DNA of 42,903 nucleotides from positions 1 through 42,903 of the forward strand of contig NZ_JAIXRZ010000005.1 in the NCBI RefSeq assembly GCF_027484945.1, written 5' to 3'. Shown here piece after piece: positions 1-9,045 of this stretch. Position 1 is the first letter of the stretch. Each line of letters begins with the position of its first letter. The notes below the pieces were generated by a model that was not told the origin of the DNA, did not search any database, and was given only the letters and a program-made list of their open reading frames with translations. Both the position numbers and the translations under genes were made by a program. Source of the stretch: Flavobacterium sp. Lineage in GTDB: Bacteria; Bacteroidota; Bacteroidia; Flavobacteriales; Flavobacteriaceae.

Positions 1-705
1 CAATGCGGGCGTCCAAGTTCCAGTGATTCCTTCGTTGGAGGTTGTAGGCAATGCAGTTAAAGTTGTTCCTGCGCAAATTGGCGCAATGGAATTAAAGGAA
101 GGGGTTGTGGCTGGATTTACCGTAATGGTCTGACTTGCAGTTGTAGCACATTGCCCGGCATTTGGCGTAAAGGTGTAGGTTGTGGTTGTTGTATTGTTCA
201 ATGCGGGCGTCCAAGTTCCAGTGATTCCTTCGTTGGAGGTTGTAGGCAATGCAGTTAAAGTTGCACCTGCGCAAATTGGCGCAATGAAATTAAAGGAAGG
301 GGTTGTGGCTGGATTTACCGTAATGGTTTGACTTGCAGTTGTAGCACATTGCCCGGCATTTGGCGTAAAGGTGTAGGTAGTAGTTGCCGTGTTGTTTAAT
401 GCGGGCGTCCAAGTTCCAATGATTCCCTCGTTGGAAGTTGTAGGAAATGCAGTTAAGGTTGCTCCCGCGCAAATTGGCGTAATGGAATTAAAGGAAGGGG
501 TTATGGCTGGATTTACCGTAATGGTCTGACTTGCAGTTGTGGCACATTGCCCGGCATTTGGCGTAAAGGTATAGGTGGTAGTTGCCGTGTTGTTCAATGC
601 GGGCGTCCAAGTTCCAGTGATTCCTTCGTTGGAAGTTGTAGGTAATGCAGCCAAGTTTGCACCAATACAGATTGGGTCAATCGCTGTAAATGTAGGTGCG
701 ACTTG
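1..705 (-). repeat. 198-bp in-frame tandem repeat (66-aa units)
   Basis: The junction caatgcgggcgtcc (one base changed in the third copy) recurs at 1, 199, 397 and 595, an exact 198-bp period. The copies between these points differ at only a few positions by eye. The unit nearest the N-terminus (about 510-705) is more diverged at its outer end (ICIGANLAAL against ICAGATLTAL). The period is divisible by three, so gain or loss of copies keeps the frame. More copies probably lie beyond the window. Confidence 0.95.
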
Positions 706-1962
706 CGAATTTACAGTTACTGTAATTGTTTTTGTTTCGATACAACCTGCACTGTCAGTTATTGTAACTGTATAGATACCACTCGCTAATGAAGTAACAT
801 TGGATAAAGTGGGCGAACTGATTGAGCTACTAAAATTATTAGGCCCTGTCCATGACCAAGAAACCCCTTGATCGACATTAAGTTGAAGGGTTTCGCCTTC
901 GCAAAGTGGACTATTTGATGAAATAATTGGATTTAAATTACAATTGGAACAATTTACAGATGCACCTTCAATTTCAATGTAAAAGGGAGAAACTGCAGCT
1001 CCTGTTCCGTCAACAAGAAAATAATACAACTGACCGGGCGTTAAACCACTTAAATTTAATTGATTATTTTTATTTGAACCATTTAAATATTGCGGACTAT
1101 TGTAGGTGTCATTAATTAGATTAGACGGACATCCACCTACAAGAACTTGATTGTCTGAGGAAGTACATGGATTTCCATCACTTCCTGCATCAAGTCCTAA
1201 AATTTGTAAATTATTAGTAATCCCTGAAATAGTAATTTTTACATTGGGTGATGCAGCTCTAAATTTAAACCATGCAGAATTATTTTGGGCTGCATTCCAT
1301 GAACACGAAGTTGTACTTGGATTATACATATCTCCCGGTTGATTTGTAAAACCATTATTAGAAGCTACAATTATTTCAGATATTCCTAAACAATAGGGGG
1401 TTTGACAGTTATCATAACTATTCAAAGAGGTGTAATCTAAAACTGTAAATGGATTTCTAAATACTAACTCTACTTTATTAAATTGAGCACCTGAAGCAAA
1501 TGAAGTCTCGTTAAATTGAACAGTCCATGTGCCATTCGGATCAAATCCATTAAAAGCACTTAAATCATCTTGAGTTCGGTAGTATCCTATATCAAAAGGC
1601 TCTGCTGTAGCACCATGTTCAAAAGGTCTTCGTAGAAAAATATTATAACGAAATTTTCCATTGATTCTATTGATATTAGCATTTGGTAATCCACCTGTAG
1701 CAACCAATTGAATAGATACAGTTCCTTTTGTTAAGGTAATTGAATAAGTATTAAAATTTCGTGTTGTTGTAGACTCTCCAAGATCTAAATTAATCTGGGC
1801 GAGTTCAAAAAAACCTGATTGTAGTGTTGGTAAGCCACTTACTGAGATGGTTTTTGTCAAACTACCATTCCAACTACCCGTTGGGCTTATGGTTGTATTG
1901 GTGAATGTTTGTGACCAAAGCGAATATTGAAACAATAATAAGATCCAGATTTTTTTGTTCAT
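1..1962 (-). CDS. Repeat-containing secreted surface protein, N-terminal part (C-terminus beyond window)
   Basis: The reading frame starts at ATG 1962 and stays open for 654 codons to the window edge. Residues 1-18 (MNKKIWILLLFQYSLWSQ) are a signal peptide. Residues about 20-160 are beta-rich with GTWTVQFNE, like a proprotein-convertase P-type sandwich. About 190-335 resembles the pre-peptidase-type domains of Bacteroidota exported proteins (SAWFKF, LTPGQLYYFLVDG). About 345-415 is a PKD/Ig-like module (SWSWTGP, GIYTVTITD). From about 419 on, 66-residue repeats follow (TWTPALNNTATTTYTFTPNA, then GQCATTASQTITVNPA). Proteins with this repeat are usually very long adhesin-like cell-surface proteins, often ending in a type IX secretion or gliding-type C-terminal domain. 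That end is not visible here, so the sorting route is inference. It appears to be monocistronic with its own promoter. Confidence 0.85.
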   Translation of the reverse strand, partial: MNKKIWILLLFQYSLWSQTFTNTTISPTGSWNGSLTKTISVSGLPTLQSGFFELAQINLDLGESTTTRNFNTYSITLTKGTVSIQLVATGGLPNANINRINGKFRYNIFLRRPFEHGATAEPFDIGYYRTQDDLSAFNGFDPNGTWTVQFNETSFASGAQFNKVELVFRNPFTVLDYTSLNSYDNCQTPYCLGISEIIVASNNGFTNQPGDMYNPSTTSCSWNAAQNNSAWFKFRAASPNVKITISGITNNLQILGLDAGSDGNPCTSSDNQVLVGGCPSNLINDTYNSPQYLNGSNKNNQLNLSGLTPGQLYYFLVDGTGAAVSPFYIEIEGASVNCSNCNLNPIISSNSPLCEGETLQLNVDQGVSWSWTGPNNFSSSISSPTLSNVTSLASGIYTVTITDSAGCIETKTITVTVNSQVAPTFTAIDPICIGANLAALPTTSNEGITGTWTPALNNTATTTYTFTPNAGQCATTASQTITVNPAITPSFNSITPICAGATLTAFPTTSNEGIIGTWTPALNNTATTTYTFTPNAGQCATTASQTITVNPATTPSFNFIAPICAGATLTALPTTSNEGITGTWTPALNNTTTTTYTFTPNAGQCATTASQTITVNPATTPSFNSIAPICAGTTLTALPTTSNEGITGTWTPAL

Positions 1963-1985
1963 TATATTTACTTTTTTTGTGAATT

Positions 1986-2000
1986 TAGGAATCATTCCTA
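1986..2000. promoter_or_regulatory. Perfect 7-bp palindrome between -7 box and start codon
   Basis: TAGGAAT-C-ATTCCTA is a perfect inverted repeat with a single central base. It sits just downstream of the candidate -7 box at 2008-2015, about where transcription would begin. Its size and position suit a dimeric repressor operator; a short 5'-UTR hairpin is the alternative. The regulator is unknown. Confidence 0.35.
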
Positions 2001-2007
2001 GTTGAAA

Positions 2008-2015
2008 CAAAATTA
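2008..2015 (-). promoter_or_regulatory. Candidate -7 box (TAATTTTG) for the surface protein
   Basis: On the minus strand TAATTTTG matches the Bacteroidota TAnnTTTG -7 consensus exactly and lies 45 nt before the ATG at 1962. No well-spaced TTG -33 element is visible, so this is a moderate call. Confidence 0.4.
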
Positions 2016-2100
2016 CCATAAATTACAATAGATTACATAAAATATAGTTTTTTGAATATCAGTAAATTACTACTCGAAAAAGATTTTTATCTTTTTAATA

Positions 2101-2260
2101 AAACCCGCAGTTCCGCTTTAGGTTTTAATGTATTTAAAACTGGATTATTTCATGATCCAGAGAAGGGATAAGTTGCTCGAATCAAAACCCGCAGCTACGC
2201 CGCAGTTTTTTTATTTTTAAACCTTCGCTACAAAGTAAACTTTGCGCTAGATTTAAAAAT
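2101..2260. repeat. Palindrome-rich intergenic spacer with duplicated AAACCCGCAG
   Basis: The gene-free interval 1963-2294 holds, besides the promoter of the surface gene, several symmetric elements. AAACCCGCAG occurs at 2101-2110 and 2185-2194. CTGGAT/ATCCAG (2140-2145 and 2155-2160) can form a 6-bp stem. A longer hairpin has arms ATTTTTAAA (2213-2221) and TTTAAAAAT (2252-2260), plus an inner CAAAGT/ACTTTG stem (2231-2236 and 2239-2244) with a 2-nt loop. No open frame of note is present. It may be a degenerate terminator cluster or a small non-coding repeat. Confidence 0.45.
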
Positions 2261-2288
2261 AAAAAAAACCGGACAATATCCGGTTTTT
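2261..2288 (-). terminator. Rho-independent terminator of tRNA-Pro
   Basis: On the minus strand AAAAACCGGA-TATTG-TCCGG is followed by a run of T, starting 7 nt past the tRNA 3' end. The stem is perfect and the T tract is long. Confidence 0.85.
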
Positions 2289-2294
2289 CTTCGG

Positions 2295-2368
2295 TCGGGA
2301 TGACTGGATTCGAACCAGCGACCCCTAGCACCCCATGCTAGTACGCTACCAGGCTGCGCTACATCCCG
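2295..2368 (-). tRNA. tRNA-Pro (anticodon GGG)
   Basis: The minus strand folds into a full cloverleaf of 74 nt. The acceptor arms CGGGATG and CATCCCG pair perfectly over 7 bp, with discriminator A. The D stem is GCGC/GCGT. The anticodon stem is CTAGC/GCTAG around loop ATGGGGT, which places GGG at positions 34-36. The T arm is GCTGG-TTCGAAT-CCAGT. CCA is not encoded, as is usual in this phylum. A -7 box lies just upstream and a strong terminator just downstream, so the gene is a single transcription unit. Confidence 0.95.
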
Positions 2369-2380
2369 ATTTTTGCGTTG

Positions 2381-2388
2381 CAAATATA
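2381..2388 (-). promoter_or_regulatory. -7 box (TATATTTG) of tRNA-Pro
   Basis: An exact TAnnTTTG match on the minus strand, ending 12 nt before the mature 5' end of the tRNA. A -33 element is not obvious in the AT-rich upstream sequence. Confidence 0.55.
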
Positions 2389-2412
2389 GACTTATTTTTT
2401 ATTTATTAAATA

Positions 2413-3543
2413 CTAAATCCGACGTAATCTTTCTACTGCTTGTTCTAAGGTTTGATTGTCCTTAGCAAAACAAAACCGAATACATTGATTTTGAATGTTA
2501 TCCTTGTAAAAAGGAGAGAGCGGAACGGAAGCCACGCCAAATTCGGTAACCAACCTTCGGGTAAAATCCAAATCGTTTTCGGAGCTAATTGATGCATACG
2601 AAACCAATTGAAAGTAGGTACCCTCACAGGGTAATAAATCAAATCGGGTTCCCACCATTAAGTGCCTAAAATAATCGCGCTTCTCTTGATAAAAAGTGCC
2701 CAATTGTTGTATTTCAACACTATCCATGTATTCGTTAAGTGCTGCTTGAGCAACAGTATTTACACTAAATACTAAAAATTGATGTACTTTTTTAATTTCG
2801 GACAGTAAAGGCGCAGCAGCAATTAGATAACCTACTTTCCAACCTGTGATATGAAAGGATTTGCCAAAAGATGAAACCGTAATGATACGATCCCATAAAT
2901 TCGGGAAATGATGAACCGAAATATGCGCTTGCTCAAAAGTGATATATTCATATACTTCATCAGATAATACCAACAATTGAGGATGCAAATTTAGTAACCG
3001 TTCCAATTCCAAGAAGTCGCTTTTTTGCCATATGCGTCCTGAAGGATTATGTGGATTATTAATAATTAGCATGCGGGTATTTGCTGTAACGGTATTTTCT
3101 ATCCGTTCCCAATCGGGCGTAAAGTCGGATCGCATTGCTATTCGTACAGGCTTGGCTTGGCACAATACAATAGGCGTTTCATAACAGTCGTAACTCGGGT
3201 CCAGAATAATGACTTCTGCTCCTGAAGGAACTAAAGCTTGTATTGTGGCAAAAATTCCTTCAGTTGCCCCTGCTGTTATCAAGACCTCTGTCGTTGGGTT
3301 AACGATACGTCCATATGATTCTTTTGTGAGTCGTGCCAATCGTTCCAATAGCGGTGGATAGCCGCTCATAGGAGCATATTGGTGTTGATCAGATTGTGCC
3401 CAACGGGAAAGGCAATCTCGTAATCGAAGGTCTACAGCAAAATTTGGAAAACCTTGCGACAGGTTGATGGCTTGGTGCTCAACAGCCAATTGCGACATTA
3501 CCGAAAAAATACTTGTCCCTACTTGAGGAAGTTTGGATTGCAT
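2413..3543 (-). CDS. Class I/II aminotransferase, methionine (YbdL-like) type
   Basis: At 376 residues it has the usual length of fold-type I PLP aminotransferases of the methionine/kynurenine transaminase group (E. coli YbdL and relatives). Landmarks are INLSQGFPNF near residue 27, NNPHNPSG at 162-169, DEVYEY at 195-200 (Asp binding the pyridine nitrogen), the Schiff-base lysine K228 in SSFGKSFHITGWKVGY, and the substrate-carboxylate arginine in CIRFCFA near 359. It would transaminate methionine or aromatic amino acids with 2-oxo acids in the cytoplasm, for example in the last step of methionine salvage. Exact substrate preference cannot be read from sequence. It is probably transcribed alone; a -7 box lies 17 nt before the ATG. 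Confidence 0.85.
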   Translation of the reverse strand: MQSKLPQVGTSIFSVMSQLAVEHQAINLSQGFPNFAVDLRLRDCLSRWAQSDQHQYAPMSGYPPLLERLARLTKESYGRIVNPTTEVLITAGATEGIFATIQALVPSGAEVIILDPSYDCYETPIVLCQAKPVRIAMRSDFTPDWERIENTVTANTRMLIINNPHNPSGRIWQKSDFLELERLLNLHPQLLVLSDEVYEYITFEQAHISVHHFPNLWDRIITVSSFGKSFHITGWKVGYLIAAAPLLSEIKKVHQFLVFSVNTVAQAALNEYMDSVEIQQLGTFYQEKRDYFRHLMVGTRFDLLPCEGTYFQLVSYASISSENDLDFTRRLVTEFGVASVPLSPFYKDNIQNQCIRFCFAKDNQTLEQAVERLRRI

Positions 3544-3560
3544 ACCCAGCGTGTTTCTTA

Positions 3561-3568
3561 CAAATTTA
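3561..3568 (-). promoter_or_regulatory. -7 box (TAAATTTG) for the aminotransferase
   Basis: An exact TAnnTTTG match on the minus strand, ending 17 nt before the ATG at 3543. No TTG at canonical spacing was found. Confidence 0.45.
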
Positions 3569-3603
3569 GAAATAAATTCAATGCTGATTTACCATAAGTA
3601 TAT

Positions 3604-3626
3604 AAAAAAAGCACCCTAAAGGTGCC
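3604..3626 (-). terminator. Terminator after the secreted unknown protein
   Basis: The minus strand reads GGCACC-TTTA-GGGTGC followed by seven T, starting 5 nt after the stop codon at 3632. It separates this gene from the aminotransferase. Confidence 0.85.
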
Positions 3627-3631
3627 TTGAT

Positions 3632-4318
3632 TTATAGTGTACTTAAAAACGCTGTGAGTAGTAATAAATCATTTTCGTCATTAAAAGAAATTTTCTTTTC
3701 TTTTAAAAATTGTTCGATTTGACTCGCTTTTTCTGGAAATAATGTCAACAATTCTTTTTTCTTGCGAGGCATTTGCAAAATTCCAAGTGAAGTCGATAAA
3801 AAATAAACTGGATCTTCTTTCGTTAGTGAAGCAGGTTTGTCAGTTTGGTAACTCGTTGATGCTAATACAGGTTGGTTGTATCTGATTTTATCTTTACGAA
3901 ACAACAAGTGTTTTGCTTTCAAATCGGAAGATAGTACCAACAAATATCCTTTAGTGGTTTCACTATTTTCTTGATAATAAACATGGCGGTAGCGGCGGTT
4001 GTCAATCGTAACATCGCAACTATCGGTTTTTACAATATAATACAGTTCATTATCTTTTTTAAATTCAATTTCATCCTTATAAGCATTGTATCGTAAGGGT
4101 GGTACGATTTCTTTAAGGCATTCGATTTTTGCGGGCATAAAGGCATCAATAATATACATTGATCCTTGCACATCATTGGCATCCATTTGTGGTGTTTTGA
4201 AATAATAACCCGTCGATGTGGCATTATTTGTAGAAGTATAGGGCTGATTTGTTTGAGCTATAATTGCTGTATTTACAAAAGCAGCTATTAAAAGGGAAAG
4301 GACAAAAGATTTTTTCAT
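3632..4318 (-). CDS. Secreted or periplasmic protein of unknown function
   Basis: I do not recognise the family. I chose ATG 4318 because it opens with a signal peptide (MKKSFVLSLLIAAFVNTAII, AQ next) and because an exact -7 box lies 17 nt upstream; a longer frame from 4393 would begin upstream of that promoter. The 228-residue product has a Ser/Thr/Asn-rich stretch after the signal peptide. A mixed segment follows with strands around VTIDNRRYRHVYY and GYLLVLSS, and a lysine-rich C-terminal third (MPRKKKELLTLFPEKASQ) ends in a short hydrophobic helix. There are no catalytic motifs. It has its own promoter and terminator and is not in an operon. Confidence 0.7.
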   Translation of the reverse strand: MKKSFVLSLLIAAFVNTAIIAQTNQPYTSTNNATSTGYYFKTPQMDANDVQGSMYIIDAFMPAKIECLKEIVPPLRYNAYKDEIEFKKDNELYYIVKTDSCDVTIDNRRYRHVYYQENSETTKGYLLVLSSDLKAKHLLFRKDKIRYNQPVLASTSYQTDKPASLTKEDPVYFLSTSLGILQMPRKKKELLTLFPEKASQIEQFLKEKKISFNDENDLLLLTAFLSTL

Positions 4319-4335
4319 TTCGTTAAATATTTCCG

Positions 4336-4343
4336 CAAATATA
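4336..4343 (-). promoter_or_regulatory. -7 box (TATATTTG) of the secreted unknown protein
   Basis: An exact TAnnTTTG match on the minus strand, 17 nt before ATG 4318. A TTG lies 15 nt upstream of the box, somewhat closer than usual. It decides the start codon of the gene. Confidence 0.5.
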
Positions 4344-4468
4344 CTAATCCCATTATAACAATTTTCTAAAAGTTTCAAAGGATAGGTTTTCATTAGTTAA
4401 AAAAGAATCCGATTCAATAATTCGACTTATTCGCAGAAAGGGCAAACACTAGTAATAATTATCTATAC

Positions 4469-6595
4469 CTAGTCTTCTAATAAAACTTCTAAAATTTTAA
4501 TGGCAGCATCGCTAATTTTTGTACCAGGGCCAAATACGGCTACAGCTCCAGCATCAAATAAAAATTGGTAGTCTTGTGCGGGTATCACACCACCGACTAT
4601 TACCATAATGTCTTCGCGTCCATACTTTTTCAGTTCATCAATTACTTGAGGAACCAATGTTTTATGTCCAGCTGCAAGGGATGAAACCCCCAATATATGC
4701 ACATCATTTTCTACAGCTTGTTTTGCGGCCTCTGCAGGTGTTTGAAATAAGGGCCCGATATCTACATCAAATCCAACATCGGCATATCCAGTTGCGACTA
4801 CCTTAGCCCCTCGGTCGTGACCATCTTGTCCCATTTTTGCAATCATAATCCGCGGACGCCGTCCTTCTTTTTTTGCAAAAGCATCGGCTAATTCTTGCGC
4901 CTTTGTAAAACTCGAATCGTTTTTTATTTCTTTACTATACACGCCACTAAAACTTCTAATTTGTGCTTTATACCGTCCAAAAACAAGCTCTAAAGCATCA
5001 CTGATTTCTCCTAAAGTAGCACGTAATCGCGCTGCTTTTACGGCTAAAGATAGTAAATTTTCACCACCATTTTTTGCCGCTTCGGTCAAATTTAACAATG
5101 CTTCTTTAACAGCTACATTGTCACGATTAGCCTTAATTTGCGCTAACCGTTCAATTTGTTGACGACGCACGGTTTGGTTGTCAACCTCCAAAATATGTAA
5201 AGGATCTTCTTTTTCTAGACGGTATTTGTTTACTCCTATTATCACATCCTGACCACTATCAATTCGCGCTTGCTTTCGGGCAGCTGCCTCTTCAATGCGT
5301 AACTTTGGAATCCCGGCTTCAATTGCTTTGGTCATTCCTCCTAGAGATTCCACTTCTTCAATTAATGCCCAAGCTTTTTGTGCAATTTCAGCGGTTAATT
5401 TTTCTACATAATAACTACCCGCCCATGGATCTACGGTTTTGCAAATCTTCGTTTCTTCTTGTAAATAAATTTGGGTGTTACGAGCAATACGCGCAGAAAA
5501 ATCGGTTGGCAAAGCAATTGCTTCATCTAATGCATTGGTATGTAAGGATTGCGTTCCTCCAAAGGCAGCCGCAGCGGCTTCAATAGTTGTACGTGCCACA
5601 TTATTAAATGGATCTTGCTCTGTTAAACTCCAACCCGAAGTTTGACAATGCGTGCGTAAAGCCAAGGATTTTTCATCTTTTGGGTTAAATTGCTGAACTA
5701 ACTTTGCCCACAACATTCGTCCCGCCCGCATTTTAGCAATTTCCATAAAATGATTCATTCCAATCGCCCAGAAAAATGACAATCGCGGTGCAAATTGATC
5801 AATATCCATCCCTGCTGCAATTCCTGTTCGAATATACTCTAAACCATCCGCCAGGGTATAGGCCAACTCGATATCGGCGGTAGCACCGGCTTCCTGCATA
5901 TGGTAACCTGAGATTGAAATCGAATTGAATTTAGGCATGTTTTTACTGGAGTATTCAAAAATATCCGCAATAATTTTCATTGATGGTGTAGGAGGATAGA
6001 TATAGGTATTGCGAACCATAAATTCCTTCAAAATATCGTTCTGTATGGTACCCGATAGTAAATGAGGTGGTACTCCTTGTTCTTCAGCGGCAACAATATA
6101 AAATGCCATGATGGGTAAAACGGCACCATTCATCGTCATCGAAACCGACATTTCATTCAGAGGAATCTGATCAAACAAAATTTTCATATCCTCAACCGAG
6201 TCGATGGCCACACCGGCTTTTCCAACATCGCCTACTACACGTTCGTGATCTGAGTCATACCCGCGGTGAGTAGCCAAGTCAAAGGCAACCGATAATCCTT
6301 TCTGTCCCGCAGCAAGGTTTCGACGGTAAAAGGCATTACTTTCTTCGGCCGTCGAGAATCCGGCATATTGACGAATCGTCCAGGGTCGGCGTACATACAT
6401 CGTGGCGTAAGGTCCACGTAAATTAGGTGCAAATCCAGCCCCAAAATCAAGGTGTTCCAATCCTTCAATAGCAGCTGCTTCATAAGATGATTGGATTTCA
6501 ATACCTTCAGCTGTAGTAAAGGTGCTGATGGAATCATTTGTTCTTGAATTCGATTTAGTAGGGGCTAACTCGAGTTGTTGTATATTTTTTCTCAT
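4469..6595 (-). CDS. scpA: Methylmalonyl-CoA mutase, large (catalytic, B12-binding) subunit
   Basis: Also called mutB. It interconverts (R)-methylmalonyl-CoA and succinyl-CoA using adenosylcobalamin, linking propionyl-CoA metabolism to the TCA cycle. The N-terminal TIM-barrel part shows [13 protein letters not shown] (about 70-82) and [18 protein letters not shown] (about 101-118). The C-terminal cobalamin domain (about 575-708) has the DGHDRG motif whose His ligates cobalt (about 591-596), then SSLAAGH and VGGVIPAQD. The length of 708 fits full MutB/ScpA. I chose ATG 6595; a GTG three bases upstream overlaps the mutA stop by one base and is an alternative. The two subunit genes are therefore translationally adjacent. 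Confidence 0.95.
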   Translation of the reverse strand: MRKNIQQLELAPTKSNSRTNDSISTFTTAEGIEIQSSYEAAAIEGLEHLDFGAGFAPNLRGPYATMYVRRPWTIRQYAGFSTAEESNAFYRRNLAAGQKGLSVAFDLATHRGYDSDHERVVGDVGKAGVAIDSVEDMKILFDQIPLNEMSVSMTMNGAVLPIMAFYIVAAEEQGVPPHLLSGTIQNDILKEFMVRNTYIYPPTPSMKIIADIFEYSSKNMPKFNSISISGYHMQEAGATADIELAYTLADGLEYIRTGIAAGMDIDQFAPRLSFFWAIGMNHFMEIAKMRAGRMLWAKLVQQFNPKDEKSLALRTHCQTSGWSLTEQDPFNNVARTTIEAAAAAFGGTQSLHTNALDEAIALPTDFSARIARNTQIYLQEETKICKTVDPWAGSYYVEKLTAEIAQKAWALIEEVESLGGMTKAIEAGIPKLRIEEAAARKQARIDSGQDVIIGVNKYRLEKEDPLHILEVDNQTVRRQQIERLAQIKANRDNVAVKEALLNLTEAAKNGGENLLSLAVKAARLRATLGEISDALELVFGRYKAQIRSFSGVYSKEIKNDSSFTKAQELADAFAKKEGRRPRIMIAKMGQDGHDRGAKVVATGYADVGFDVDIGPLFQTPAEAAKQAVENDVHILGVSSLAAGHKTLVPQVIDELKKYGREDIMVIVGGVIPAQDYQFLFDAGAVAVFGPGTKISDAAIKILEVLLED

Positions 6596-6597
6596 CA

Positions 6598-7962
6598 CTA
6601 TTCTTCTGAAGCTAAACGTTCTTGTTCAATTTTTTCTGCCAAACGTTTTTCAATAATTGGGACAATTAAGGTTTTTCGTGGATTTTGTTTCACGAAAGGA
6701 TATAATTCCAAATCGTCTTTCATCCGGTCGTTTTTATTCGGATATTTATTCGTGCCTAGTAAAATCTCCTTTCCATTATCAAAAGCAGCTTGTTCTTTCT
6801 GAGCACTTTCATTAATTTTTCGTTGAATTGTCCCCTCTATCAATTGCGTGATTAAGCCACCGTTGGCTTCTATATCTTTAAATAAAACGAGCGCTTTTTC
6901 AGCCATTTGTTGGGTTAGCGTTTCAATATAATATGCACCATCAGCAGGATTGTGAACCGTGTCAAAATAACTTTCATGCTTTAAAATCAACAACTGATTA
7001 CGCGCAATTCGATCGCCAAATTCGTTGTCTTTATGATACAAAGCATCATACGGTAAATTGGTTATAAAATCAGCACCACCCAATACCGCACTCATACATT
7101 CTGTAGTGGTACGCAACATGTTCACATTGTAATCATACAAGGTTTTGTTACGACGACTAGGTATGGCAATAATTGTAATATTAGGATTGAATTGGTATTC
7201 GTTAGCTAATGTTTCAAACAACCAACGCATGGCGCGTAGTTTGGCAATTTCAAAGAAGTAATTTGAACCCACCGCAACTTCTATAGTAATTGGAATCGTA
7301 TGCGGATTTATCCGGTTAAAGTATTCGTTAGCATGGGCTAGAGTATAGGCCAATTGCTGTATTATGTTGGCTCCCGCATTTTGATACAGACTACTATTAA
7401 TTGCTAGATAAGGAACGTCAACCGTTTGCGAAAGCCTATTTAGTTTTTCAATATCAGATTCAAGATTTTCAAACCAATTTCCGTCTTTACACAACTGACC
7501 AATAGGATCAACTTGTAGGATAAAACGCGCTTGATTTTGTGCAGCATACGCGTTGATTTGGTCAATATAATCGGTAGCAAAGAAGGGTAGGTGAAAAAAA
7601 TAGGTCGTTCCACCCAACGGCAATCCGGCCATTAAAGCCGTTATGTTAATTTGCTCGTTTTCAAGCGTAAAACGAATAGCCTCGGCACCGCGATTGAGTG
7701 CATCAAGGGCACGTGCATTGGATTTGGCCACATCGTGAACAAATATAGCTTGGGTAATATGAAACCCATCTGTTTTGGATGAATAACCAAGAGATGTTCC
7801 TGTTTCGTCTCGATGATAAAACGGCTTTACTTTAATACCTTCAGGACTTTCCCAAACCAAGGTGTCGTTGTAATCGGCACCTTTGAGTTCGAACTGAATC
7901 TGTTGTTTCCATTGCTTTGAGTGTAGGGCTTTAAAGTTGGAAAAAAGGTTGTTTTGACTCAC
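6598..7962 (-). CDS. mutA: Methylmalonyl-CoA mutase, small subunit
   Basis: This is the non-catalytic partner of the large subunit. It covers only the barrel region (454 residues), with conserved pieces such as [13 protein letters not shown] (about 38-50) and [15 protein letters not shown] near the middle. There is no DxHxxG cobalamin motif and no B12-binding domain; small subunits of some other phyla are longer and keep a degenerate one. The start is GTG at 7962, preceded by AGGA at suitable spacing, and there is no ATG nearby in frame. It ends directly before scpA, so the heterodimer subunits are co-translated. The DivIC-like gene lies 92 bp upstream on the same strand. Confidence 0.9.
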   Translation of the reverse strand: MSQNNLFSNFKALHSKQWKQQIQFELKGADYNDTLVWESPEGIKVKPFYHRDETGTSLGYSSKTDGFHITQAIFVHDVAKSNARALDALNRGAEAIRFTLENEQINITALMAGLPLGGTTYFFHLPFFATDYIDQINAYAAQNQARFILQVDPIGQLCKDGNWFENLESDIEKLNRLSQTVDVPYLAINSSLYQNAGANIIQQLAYTLAHANEYFNRINPHTIPITIEVAVGSNYFFEIAKLRAMRWLFETLANEYQFNPNITIIAIPSRRNKTLYDYNVNMLRTTTECMSAVLGGADFITNLPYDALYHKDNEFGDRIARNQLLILKHESYFDTVHNPADGAYYIETLTQQMAEKALVLFKDIEANGGLITQLIEGTIQRKINESAQKEQAAFDNGKEILLGTNKYPNKNDRMKDDLELYPFVKQNPRKTLIVPIIEKRLAEKIEQERLASEE

Positions 7963-8054
7963 GAATTCCTATGTTTAAATTTGTATTCTAATTTTTAATT
8001 TGGCCCTTAGGGCTACGGAATATTTAAAAACAGTGAAAGCGGACTAAAAATGGA

Positions 8055-8405
8055 TTATTGTTCTGCTTCCGCACTATCTTTTCGACGTTCTTCTTCGTAC
8101 TCAATGATGTAGATATCTTCGCTGTCGCGCTTCATGTAATATTTTTCACGCCCATACCGTTCAATATGACCGGGGTAATTCATTTCTTTAATGCTTTTTT
8201 CGTCTTTAGTAATTTCCTGTTGGTAATATTCTCTATTGGCTTCCAATTCGTTTATTTCGCTATCGAGAATACGGTGATCAAAAAAAGAATAGTTATCCAA
8301 AAACAGCAACCATACACAGAAGAAAATCAAAACCAAAGTATAACGGCTCCCTAAGATTTTTAGGAAAGGATAATCCGAAATAAGGTTTTGATACCAAGTT
8401 CTCAT
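8055..8405 (-). CDS. FtsB/DivIC-family septum formation initiator
   Basis: A 116-residue bitopic protein. Residues 1-20 are cytoplasmic, one transmembrane helix spans about 23-38 (TLVLIFFCVWLLFLD), and a coiled coil runs about 45-75 (EINELEANREYYQQEITKDE). A PGHIERYGREKYYMKR segment follows, typical of the family, and the tail is acidic. In the division machinery such proteins pair with FtsL/FtsQ in the periplasm and help activate septal peptidoglycan synthesis. Its start codon is only 2 bp after the udk stop, so the two are certainly co-transcribed. The pairing of udk with a DivIC-like gene looks conserved in flavobacteria as far as I recall. Confidence 0.85.
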   Translation of the reverse strand: MRTWYQNLISDYPFLKILGSRYTLVLIFFCVWLLFLDNYSFFDHRILDSEINELEANREYYQQEITKDEKSIKEMNYPGHIERYGREKYYMKRDSEDIYIIEYEEERRKDSAEAEQ

Positions 8406-8407
8406 GG

Positions 8408-9016
8408 TTAAGCAATTCGTTGGTTAATCACAGCACGAACCACATCAATAGCTACTGTATTGTATTTGTCATTCGGAATAATAATATCGGCAAATGCTTT
8501 GGTGGGTTCTATAAACTGTTGGTGCATGGGTTTTAACGTCGATTGGTAGCGGTTTAAAACTTCTTCCATATCGCGACCACGTTCAGAAATATCCCGTTTT
8601 AACCTCCGAATTAAACGCTCGTCTGAATCAGCGTGAACAAAAACTTTTACATCAAATAGATCGCGTAAATCGGGACTATTAAAGATTAAAATTCCCTCCA
8701 CGAGCATCACTTTCCGCGGATGTGTAATGATGGTGTCATCGGTACGGTTATGGGTTACAAATGAATAGACAGGCTGTTCAATGGTTTTACCTTCTTTTAA
8801 GTCTTTTAAATGCTGTACCAATAAATCGAAGTCAATCGCACGCGGATGATCAAAATTAATCATACAACGTTCTTCAAAACTCAAATGGGGATTGTGTTTG
8901 TAATAGGAATCTTGCGAAAGGATACCCACCTCCGTTTGGGGAAGTTCGTTCATAATTTGGTGTACGACTGTAGTTTTTCCGGAACCGGTTCCGCCTGCAA
9001 TTCCAATTATCAGCAT
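8408..9016 (-). CDS. udk: Uridine kinase
   Basis: It phosphorylates uridine or cytidine to UMP or CMP in pyrimidine salvage (cytoplasmic). The P-loop GGTGSGKT is at residues 8-15. It has LSQDSYYKH near 33, NFDHPRAIDFDLL near 54 (substrate region), the RRLKRDISERGRD lid near 135, and FADIIIPNDKYN near the end. The length of 202 is normal. The gene is first in the run udk, DivIC-like, mutA, scpA, with a good promoter 29 nt before its ATG. Confidence 0.95.
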   Translation of the reverse strand: MLIIGIAGGTGSGKTTVVHQIMNELPQTEVGILSQDSYYKHNPHLSFEERCMINFDHPRAIDFDLLVQHLKDLKEGKTIEQPVYSFVTHNRTDDTIITHPRKVMLVEGILIFNSPDLRDLFDVKVFVHADSDERLIRRLKRDISERGRDMEEVLNRYQSTLKPMHQQFIEPTKAFADIIIPNDKYNTVAIDVVRAVINQRIA

Positions 9017-9045
9017 AGGTGCGCTTTTCTTGTAGATTTCAAAAA

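Noticed and set aside
92..775. Several 60-66 residue frames on both strands in the surface repeat
   Set aside because: They recur once per 198-bp unit and are out-of-frame readings of the real repeat protein.
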